From the NCBI RefSeq assembly GCF_040717535.1, contig NZ_JBFEFI010000006.1, positions 124,001-188,000 on the forward strand: 64,000 nt of DNA, given 5' to 3'. Positions within the stretch are counted from its first letter, which is position 1, and each line of letters begins with the position of its first letter. The position numbers and the translations under genes are program-made. Below, piece after piece: positions 46,272 to 51,623 of this stretch. Source of the DNA: Thalassoglobus sp. JC818. GTDB taxonomy: Bacteria; Planctomycetota; Planctomycetia; Planctomycetales; Planctomycetaceae. Below the pieces are notes generated by a model. It was not told where the DNA came from, ran no database searches, and saw only the letters and a program-made list of their open reading frames with translations.

Positions 46272-47975
46272 ATGAGCACCGAACAAAGTGCCCCGCAGGA
46301 AAAGAACACCGCGAACGATTCTTCTCAGCAGCTTGAAGCGAGTCAATCCTCAGCTTCCGAGAACGCTGAACAGCAACAGGCTGCGGGAGCCGAAAGCGAA
46401 TCATCAGAAGCCTCAGCTCCATCTGTCGGAGCTGCTGCAGATCCTGCGGAGACTCCAGCTCCAGCAGCAGGTGAGACCGCAGAAGAAACCAGCAAGCGGA
46501 AGGTTTCTCTCAATCCGAAAGCAACACCAGAAGACGCAAGACCCGTTCCGTCAATCGGTGCAGAAACAGGATCAGTGCAAGCTGTCCCTTCAGGACCAGT
46601 CGAATTGCCAACCGCAACGGATGAAGACATCGAAGCAGAAGTCGCGAAAGCGATTTCCGGATACGAATCGAATCCTTCATCCACATCAGATTCAGAAGAC
46701 CCCAAAGGTGCTGTCGAAGTGCCTGCAAAGTCTGCCATTGATGCTTCGATCGAAGCGGCCATTGAAGAAGCAATGTCCGGCTCAGAAAGTTCTTCGTCAT
46801 CCGATCCAGATGCCGCAGCTGCTGGAGTGGTCAACGTTGAAGATCTTGAGCCCGGCCAGAAGTTGAGCGGAATTGTTCAATCCAACGCAGCAGATTACGT
46901 CTTTGTCGATTTCGGATTGCGACTCAGCGGAGCGATTCCGGTTCGACAGTTCGGAAGCACACCACTTCCGAACGAAGGCGAAAAAATTGAAGTCATCTTC
47001 GATAAAGTCGACGAAGCCGAAGGGCTGATCATGGCCCGCATTCCAGGTCGCACGTCGGCTGTGGTCAGTGGCGACTGGGACCTGCTCACCAAAGGCCAGA
47101 TGGTCGAATGCGTCGTCAAGAAGACGAACAAAGGTGGACTCGAAGTCACCGTCGGAAGCCTCCGCGGATTCATTCCCGCCAGCCAGGTCGACCTCGGTTT
47201 CGTGGAAGACATGGAAGTTTTCGTCGGTCGCAAACTGACTGTCGCAGTGACAGAACTAAAGCCTGAGAAAAAGAATCTCGTCCTCAGCCGCAGAAAAGTC
47301 CTGAAGCAACGCCGCGACGAGCAGAAGAAAGAAGTCCTCGGCGAACTGAAAACTGATCAGGTCCGAACAGGAACTGTCAAAACGATCAAAGATTACGGAG
47401 CGTTCATCGATCTCGGTGGACTCGACGGATTTCTCCCAATCTCGCAGATGAGTTGGGTTCGAATCGAACACCCGAGCGAAATCATTTCACAAGGGCAGGA
47501 GATCGAAGTCAAAATTCTCAGCATCGATCGCGAGAAAGAAAAAATCAGCCTCGGCATGCGACAGCTGACGCAAAACCCCTGGCGCGTCGCGGAAAGCAAA
47601 TACGAAAAAGGCTCGACTGTTACAGGTCGCGTCACTCGTGTTGAAACTTTCGGAGCATTCGTCGAACTCGAACCTGGAATTGAAGGACTCGTCCACATCA
47701 GCGAATTGGACCATCGCCGGGTCAAACGCGTGACCGAGATCCTGAACGTCGACGACATGGCAGAAGTCCAGGTTCTCGAAGTCGACCCCGGCAAGAAGCG
47801 AATCAGCCTGTCAGTAAAAGCATTGACAGCCAAACCCGAGCCGGTCGATCGCCCGAAAGTCGAAGAAGCACCAGTCGAAAAGTACGAACGCAAACGCAAA
47901 GGCCCGCTCAAAGGCGGAACCGGCTCAACCGGCGGCGGAGGACTGTTCGGTAATCCCAACGACTTCAACGGATAA
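46272..47975 (+). CDS. S1-domain RNA-binding protein (ribosomal protein S1-like)
   Basis: Seen: an acidic, Ala/Ser/Glu-rich N-terminal region of about 190 residues expected to be disordered, then four S1 (OB-fold) domains near 194-260, 274-345, 361-432 and 446-518, and a basic Gly-rich tail (GGTGSTGGGGLFG). The last two domains have the clear S1 signatures KDYGAFIDLGGLDGFLPIS and ETFGAFVELEPGIEGLVHIS. Known: bS1 carries six such domains in E. coli and four in many other phyla and helps load structured mRNAs. Inference: this is the bS1 equivalent, although a second S1-type gene elsewhere cannot be excluded. A hairpin lies about 40 bp after the stop codon. Confidence 0.88.
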   Translation: MSTEQSAPQEKNTANDSSQQLEASQSSASENAEQQQAAGAESESSEASAPSVGAAADPAETPAPAAGETAEETSKRKVSLNPKATPEDARPVPSIGAETGSVQAVPSGPVELPTATDEDIEAEVAKAISGYESNPSSTSDSEDPKGAVEVPAKSAIDASIEAAIEEAMSGSESSSSSDPDAAAAGVVNVEDLEPGQKLSGIVQSNAADYVFVDFGLRLSGAIPVRQFGSTPLPNEGEKIEVIFDKVDEAEGLIMARIPGRTSAVVSGDWDLLTKGQMVECVVKKTNKGGLEVTVGSLRGFIPASQVDLGFVEDMEVFVGRKLTVAVTELKPEKKNLVLSRRKVLKQRRDEQKKEVLGELKTDQVRTGTVKTIKDYGAFIDLGGLDGFLPISQMSWVRIEHPSEIISQGQEIEVKILSIDREKEKISLGMRQLTQNPWRVAESKYEKGSTVTGRVTRVETFGAFVELEPGIEGLVHISELDHRRVKRVTEILNVDDMAEVQVLEVDPGKKRISLSVKALTAKPEPVDRPKVEEAPVEKYERKRKGPLKGGTGSTGGGGLFGNPNDFNG

Positions 47976-48013
47976 ATCGCCTACAGGGTTGCCTCTACAA
48001 ACACGTGCGATTC

Positions 48014-48037
48014 CCTTCTCGCCTAACGCGAGGAAGG
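48014..48037 (+). terminator. Hairpin after the S1-domain gene
   Basis: CCTTCTCGC and GCGAGGAAGG pair with one bulged base around a CTAAC loop, about 40 bp after the stop codon. A TTTT run follows only 13 bases later, so termination is possible but not typical. Confidence 0.4.
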
Positions 48038-48095
48038 CAACTCGTTTTGCCCCTCGATTCAACGTGAGGAGTAGCCGTGTGGAGCGGGTTTCTAG

Positions 48096-48187
48096 CGCAA
48101 CGAAAGATGTTCCAGAGTTGACCAGCGGGTGCTGGGAAAATAAGGCGATCTCAACACCGCTCTTACGGTTCATGCAATTGTTGTTCG
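48096..48187 (-). repeat. attC-like site A (after the 61-aa gene)
   Basis: A 92-bp imperfect inverted repeat read on the minus strand from CGAACAAC (48180-48187) to CGTTGCG (48096-48102). Inner arms AGCGGGTG (48124-48131) and CACCGCT (48155-48161) pair as seven bp with one unpaired G. The left arm carries ATTGCATGAACCG, similar to the shared arm of sites C, D and E. It is the least certain with site C. Confidence 0.45.
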
Positions 48188-48249
48188 GCGACGAGAGCCG
48201 TGAAGTAGATGCCAGCATCGCAATGGTCCTCCTTGGGGCAACAAACGAA

Positions 48250-48435
48250 TTACTTCGACGACTTCCTCGCTATGAGACCGCCGATTAAGAAGATCGTTGG
48301 AAGTAAGAACAATCCGAAAACGTAACCAATCTTGTACGCGAGTCCCCCGCGGGGATCTCCGCGACCGATTGCCGACAAAGCACTTGTCGTTAGAACGGCA
48401 GCCAAAATGAAGAAGACTTTTGCTTTGGTTGGCAT
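48250..48435 (-). CDS. Small two-helix membrane protein (61 aa)
   Basis: Seen: two hydrophobic helices (about residues 5-20, FFILAAVLTTSALSAIG, and 32-53, IGYVFGLFLLPTIFLIGGLIA) joined by a short polar loop with GRGDPRGG, and a positively charged tail RKSSK. No named family is recognised. ATG 48435 has no clear Shine-Dalgarno. It lies in a row of six small same-strand genes, each with an attC-like inverted repeat at its 3' end. Composition looks protein-like, but a gene this short needs comparative support. Confidence 0.5.
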   Translation of the reverse strand: MPTKAKVFFILAAVLTTSALSAIGRGDPRGGLAYKIGYVFGLFLLPTIFLIGGLIARKSSK

Positions 48436-48462
48436 AATTAGCGTCTGCAGACTTGTTTGATT

Positions 48463-48559
48463 GTGAGAACGTGACTTTCGCTTTTGGATAATGACGCTCG
48501 CGGATGAGCCACGAGCATCATGTCCGGGCATCCGAAGAAATGCTCTCCATTGTTCTCAC
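48463..48559 (-). repeat. attC-like site B (after the 77-aa gene)
   Basis: A 97-bp element bounded by a perfect 8-bp inverted repeat, GTGAGAAC (48463-48470) and GTTCTCAC (48552-48559). Inside, ATGACGCTCG (48491-48500) and CGAGCATCAT (48512-48521) pair at 9 of 10 positions. The outer arm overlaps the stop codon of the 77-residue gene, as integron recombination sites often do. Confidence 0.6.
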
Positions 48560-48789
48560 TCCTTCCTCGTAACCGTTGATCGATTTCGCCCCGCTCCGAT
48601 CAATGCAATTGCAGCAAATTGCAGGAGACTCGAAAGCGATCCGTACCAAAAGATGCGTGACAGGTAAATGTTTTGCATCTCGTTTGACGTGATCGCTCCG
48701 GGCACGTAACTCACCAAACCACCGATCCCCATCCAAACCAGTGAGACAATTGAGCCGACGAGCAATAAGACAACAGAACGTGTCACCAT
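48556..48789 (-). CDS. Small membrane protein (77 aa)
   Basis: Seen: two likely membrane helices (about residues 4-26, SVVLLLVGSIVSLVWMGIGG, and 48-66, GSLSSLLQFAAIALIGAG) with a polar loop between and a basic tail (RNRSTVTRKE). The ATG at 48789 has AAGGGG five bases upstream, a strong ribosome-binding site, which supports a real gene. Family not recognised. It lies in the small-gene array with attC-like sites on both sides. Confidence 0.65.
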   Translation of the reverse strand: MVTRSVVLLLVGSIVSLVWMGIGGLVSYVPGAITSNEMQNIYLSRIFWYGSLSSLLQFAAIALIGAGRNRSTVTRKE

Positions 48790-48899
48790 GAAGCCCCTTG
48801 ATTCTGAAGTCAGGTCAAGTGGTTCACGTTCTGCATACCGGCGTGGATCATCGGGTGCCGAGTGAATACGACGATCCCACAACTGCCACTTTGTTGAAC

Positions 48900-49006
48900 C
48901 CCACGGTTATTTACTTGTCTCCGGAGGTCTTGATCTTATGTCTGGTGTAAGCCCGCCGCTCCGGTTCATCCATGCTGCCGACGGACTCGTCAAGAAAGGT
49001 TACCTC
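48900..49006 (-). repeat. attC-like site C (after the 125-aa gene), degenerate
   Basis: Minus-strand GAGGTAAC touches the stop codon of the 125-residue gene. The segment then carries ACCGGAGCGGCG (plus 48954-48965), the same 12 bases as site D. The opposite arm is not well matched (only CTCCGG/CCGGAG pairs), so this site may be decayed. Confidence 0.4.
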
Positions 49007-49384
49007 TCAGTCTTTCTTCAAAAAGAGCCGAAAGGGAAACTTTTCCCCCGTGCTTGCTCTTACATGTTTCCCTTCCCAGACCGAATTGTCTTTCGCGACC
49101 ATTGATGCTTTGCCCACGCCGTTCCAGTTGGGGCCGCCTTTGTCGATTTTGAACTCAACAGTCGTGTTGGTTGTATTTCGATGAGTTCCAACTGCGACAC
49201 CATCGATGAAGACTTTGCCGTCTGTTGTACAGCGAATCAAACCCCGATCCTCGTATTTCGTCTTGCCCGGCGGCTTAACTTTCAAATGCCATACGGCGCC
49301 AATCAATTCGTCTTCAGCCGAAGCTTCAGGCAAAGCAAAACACAGGCTGAAGATACAGATAAACAAGAGCGAGAACCGATACAT
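49007..49384 (-). CDS. Small secreted protein (125 aa)
   Basis: Seen: a signal peptide of about 23 residues (MYRFSLLFICIFSLCFALP, likely cleaved after ASA), then about 100 residues with alternating hydrophobic/polar strands (IGAVWHLKVK, GLIRCTTDGKVFIDG, TTVEFKIDKG, NSVWEGKHVR) that suggest a small beta-barrel. Two Trp/Gly positions (VWHLK, NWNGVG) are notable. No family is named with confidence. GAAGGA precedes the ATG at 49384 with good spacing. Part of the array of small genes with attC-like 3' sites. Inference: periplasmic or released protein. Confidence 0.7.
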   Translation of the reverse strand: MYRFSLLFICIFSLCFALPEASAEDELIGAVWHLKVKPPGKTKYEDRGLIRCTTDGKVFIDGVAVGTHRNTTNTTVEFKIDKGGPNWNGVGKASMVAKDNSVWEGKHVRASTGEKFPFRLFLKKD

Positions 49385-49504
49385 GTCATTCCTTCAAACG
49401 AATGAATCAACAATCTGGAACAGGTGAACTGCCTACATTACTTTGAACCGCCCGCGCACCGGCAGAAGGCCCGTTCGGAGTCTAAACCAGGGTTGCCTCC
49501 TTCG

Positions 49505-49601
49505 GCAACGTAAAGCAAAGGTTTTCTCACCGGGCGGCGAGAGTAAAGTTAGCCATCGGAAAACATGTTGACGCCGCTCCGGTGTACGGCATGGTTATCC
49601 G
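49505..49601 (-). repeat. attC-like site D (after the SUKH-like gene)
   Basis: The best-formed member. Minus strand begins GGATAACC (49593-49600) and ends CGTTGCC (49504-49510). Plus-strand ACCGGGCGGCG (49529-49539) pairs all 11 bases with CGCCGCTCCGGT (49572-49583), leaving exactly one extrahelical T. A single extruded base in an otherwise complementary stem is a hallmark of integron attC sites. An adjoining GTTGCC/GGCAAC hairpin lies at 49492-49509. Confidence 0.65.
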
Positions 49602-49611
49602 GGCCATTTGA

Positions 49612-50109
49612 TCAATACAGAGGTTGAAGGAAGCGTTCCTCGACAGATTGGGCGCCATTAGTGGACTCTTGTTGCACGTAGTCGATCAAGAATCTCAGGA
49701 AGTCTTCGAACGTCGGAATCGGCACATCGCGTTCCCCCTTGAATCGGTAATACGGTCGGCGGCGAATAAGGTCATAGCAGTAACCGTCTCCTGCGATGTC
49801 TGTGAGAAGCGGTATCGTGTAAAAGACGCGACGGTTCAGGAGAAGTAGAATCAGGAAATTGAGTGGCGACTTCCAGAGTGTAGACCGCATGTGCGACAGT
49901 TCGGCAATCGCGGTTTCGTAATTCACAAACGTGTATGTCCCGAATAGCTCGCGCTCGGAGCGAAAAGGCTGACCGTTTCGCCACGAAAACCATTGTCGCA
50001 AGTCATCCGGCGTACCAAACCGTATCTTCACGCCGGGCTGCATATCTGCGTGGACTTCAGGTTTCGACTCCCGGAGCGTTGAGTCAAATAAATCGATTGT
50101 GTTCGGCAT
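49612..50109 (-). CDS. SMI1/KNR4 (SUKH)-like protein
   Basis: Seen: an N-terminal helical region with FSWRNGQPFRSERELFGTYTF near residues 40-62, resembling the SUKH N-terminal FxxxNG pattern; the central IPLLTDIAGDGYCYDL near 100-115 with the typical GDG; and DVPIPTFEDFLRFLIDYV at the C-terminus, resembling the SFEEFL end of the family. Known: SUKH proteins are frequent immunity proteins of polymorphic toxin systems, often as orphans. Inference: an orphan immunity-like cassette gene. No toxin gene is adjacent. Length 165 residues fits. Start ATG 50109, just after the end of attC-like site E. Confidence 0.62.
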   Translation of the reverse strand: MPNTIDLFDSTLRESKPEVHADMQPGVKIRFGTPDDLRQWFSWRNGQPFRSERELFGTYTFVNYETAIAELSHMRSTLWKSPLNFLILLLLNRRVFYTIPLLTDIAGDGYCYDLIRRRPYYRFKGERDVPIPTFEDFLRFLIDYVQQESTNGAQSVEERFLQPLY

Positions 50110-50118
50110 TCTTCAGTT

Positions 50119-50205
50119 CGATAACAGCCGGGTTCAGCGGGCAACAGGAGTTGACGTTGATTTCAAATTTCACCGGCCACCGCCGCTCCCGTGCATGCGA
50201 TGGCT
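50119..50205 (-). repeat. attC-like site E (after the 138-aa gene)
   Basis: An 87-bp element ending on the minus strand in GTTATCG (50119-50125). Inner arms CGGG+AGCGG (50129-50140, with TTC unpaired) and CCGCTCCCG (50183-50191) pair for nine bp. The left arm reads ATGCACGGGAGCGGCGG, close to sites C and D. Confidence 0.6.
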
Positions 50206-50213
50206 CTGCATTT

Positions 50214-50630
50214 CTATTCATTCGATCGCAAGTCGTCGATGACACGATCGCGGTACGTTCGCCATCCTTCAAGTCCAGCCGTCGGTTCTTCAGCTGACTC
50301 GAGTAACTCCCCGGTGCTGCAGTCGAGTGCATTCCAGCCTTCCTCGAGACACAAGGCAACTATTGGGGTAACGATTTCATTAGAAGCACGAACGTGAAGC
50401 ATCAAGCTGGTGGCCGGATCGTCTTTACCTAGATTGAATTCAACCGACCCAAATCGAGAATCAAAGATGCCCCACGCAGGATCACTCCAGTCCGTTCCCG
50501 GAAAATGTTTGGTAACTGCGCCATGGACGTGTTGATGCGTGCCCAACGGCAGCGGAGCTTCATCATCTGGAATATCTTCAACCGCTGCGCAAGGTTGAGA
50601 GAATTTTAAGATGGAAACATCCCAACTCAT
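50214..50630 (-). CDS. Hypothetical protein of an unrecognised small family (138 aa)
   Basis: Soluble, acidic protein starting MSWDVSILKFS, with AVEDIPDDEAPLPLG near residue 16, GTDWSDPAWG near 45, VEFNLGKDDPATSLMLHVRAS near 62-82, GWNALDCSTGE near 100 and EGWRTYRDRVIDDL near the end. The strand-helix alternation suggests a compact alpha/beta fold. I have the impression of a widespread uncharacterised family but cannot name it. The start at 50630 follows AGGAA with seven-base spacing; upstream extension reads into the attC-like site and is not credible. Its location beside an immunity-like gene is suggestive only. Confidence 0.6.
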   Translation of the reverse strand: MSWDVSILKFSQPCAAVEDIPDDEAPLPLGTHQHVHGAVTKHFPGTDWSDPAWGIFDSRFGSVEFNLGKDDPATSLMLHVRASNEIVTPIVALCLEEGWNALDCSTGELLESAEEPTAGLEGWRTYRDRVIDDLRSNE

Positions 50631-50646
50631 TGTCAATTCCTGTATT

Positions 50647-50736
50647 GGAGAACGTCCGCCGTAACCGGACATGAACGAAAGACGTTGGTTGCAGTTTGCA
50701 GGCGGACCACGACTCCGCTCGATCGTTTTGTTATGC
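50647..50736 (-). repeat. attC-like site F (after the 170-aa gene)
   Basis: A 90-bp element bounded on the minus strand by GCATAAC (50730-50736, overlapping the stop codon) and GGACGTTCTCC (50647-50657). It contains GCGGAGTCGTGGTCCGC (minus strand) and a separate GTCCG/CGGAC stem at 50654-50670. The shared CGGAG element and the boundary pattern link it to the other sites, but the arms differ in sequence. Confidence 0.5.
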
Positions 50737-51243
50737 CTCCGCCTGACGGTGGTCGTCCGAGAAAATCCGTAGGCAAGTGTGCTCGAAGTATGACACGCCA
50801 TGACTACTTAGGCGAATGACAACAGGATTGGAAGACAGGTACACATACAGATAGGCGCCGAAGAGTAGATCAACAATTCGAGGGCCGCTTGTGAACGTAA
50901 CACCAAAACTTGGAAAGAAGCTGCGTGGCCCGTGCCGAGCATATGTTTCGCTTTGTTGGAGCCTCGAAAACACATCGCGAGATATTGCATCGGGGATAAC
51001 TGTATTTGAGAGAATCGGATATCCTCTCAAATACTGGGCATCATGGCGGCCCTCGACATGAACATCCGTTTTCACTGTCGATAGCTCTCCGTCGAGTTGT
51101 ATTTCACGTTCACCTGTATCTAGTTGAAACGCGACTCCAGATGCATCCCCGAAGCCGGAAAGTGCTTTTTTGATCGAAGCAACTTGGGTGGGATCCGGTT
51201 GCCCGTATCGATCGAACCTATGAGTACGAGATTCGGGCCGCAT
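50731..51243 (-). CDS. Hypothetical protein (170 aa)
   Basis: Unrecognised. Seen: an N-terminal charged part (MRPESRTHRFDRYGQPDP, then IKKALSGFGDASG), a middle YLRGYPILSNTVIP segment (near 85) and a beta-rich end with FFPSFGVTFTSGPRIVDLLFGAYLYVYL (near 120-147). The strand pattern is protein-like and hydrophobic residues alternate. It may be a secreted or immunity-type small protein, but this is a guess. The ATG at 51243 has GGAG nine bases upstream. It is the first gene of the small-gene array when read on the minus strand. Confidence 0.5.
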   Translation of the reverse strand: MRPESRTHRFDRYGQPDPTQVASIKKALSGFGDASGVAFQLDTGEREIQLDGELSTVKTDVHVEGRHDAQYLRGYPILSNTVIPDAISRDVFSRLQQSETYARHGPRSFFPSFGVTFTSGPRIVDLLFGAYLYVYLSSNPVVIRLSSHGVSYFEHTCLRIFSDDHRQAEA

Positions 51244-51623
51244 GGCGTAAAACTCCGTCCCAAGAACCAAGTCCTAGCTGGTATATCTCTCAATAATCTG
51301 TCTTGAGAGTATTCCGGGCAGTGACGGCAGTCAATCTCAAGCGAGGAATAGAGATGCGTTGAATCGGATGCGCGAACTAGTCGGACAAATCTTGTGAGTG
51401 ACATTAGGGAGATGAATCTCCTCGAATGGCATCGAGCGGCCGACTAAGGCCACTTCTTGATCGCGGATCTGAACAGCGCCTTTTGGGAAGGATCCACTCG
51501 ATTACTCTTAAGAGAATTCATATTACGACATAGAGTGGCCAATTACAGACGATGACGATCACAACGACACCAACTTCCGGATGGCATATCAGAGTCTGAT
51601 GCGGACGTTTAGTTGTTAGCGGG
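51244..51623. other. 380-bp gap upstream of the small-gene array
   Basis: Nothing is supported as a gene. If the array is integron-derived, an attI or a cassette promoter could lie here, but I see neither an integrase gene nor a clear promoter. ATCAG/CTGAT forms a small stem about 30 bp past the kinase stop. Confidence 0.4.

Noticed and set aside
47989-48288. Plus-strand frame of 99 codons after the S1 gene
   Set aside because: It runs against the direction of the array and spans attC-like site A and its stem.
48096-50736. CRISPR array as an explanation of the repeats in the small-gene region
   Set aside because: The repeats are inverted, about 90 bp long and each follows a gene; there are no short direct repeats with uniform spacers and no cas genes.
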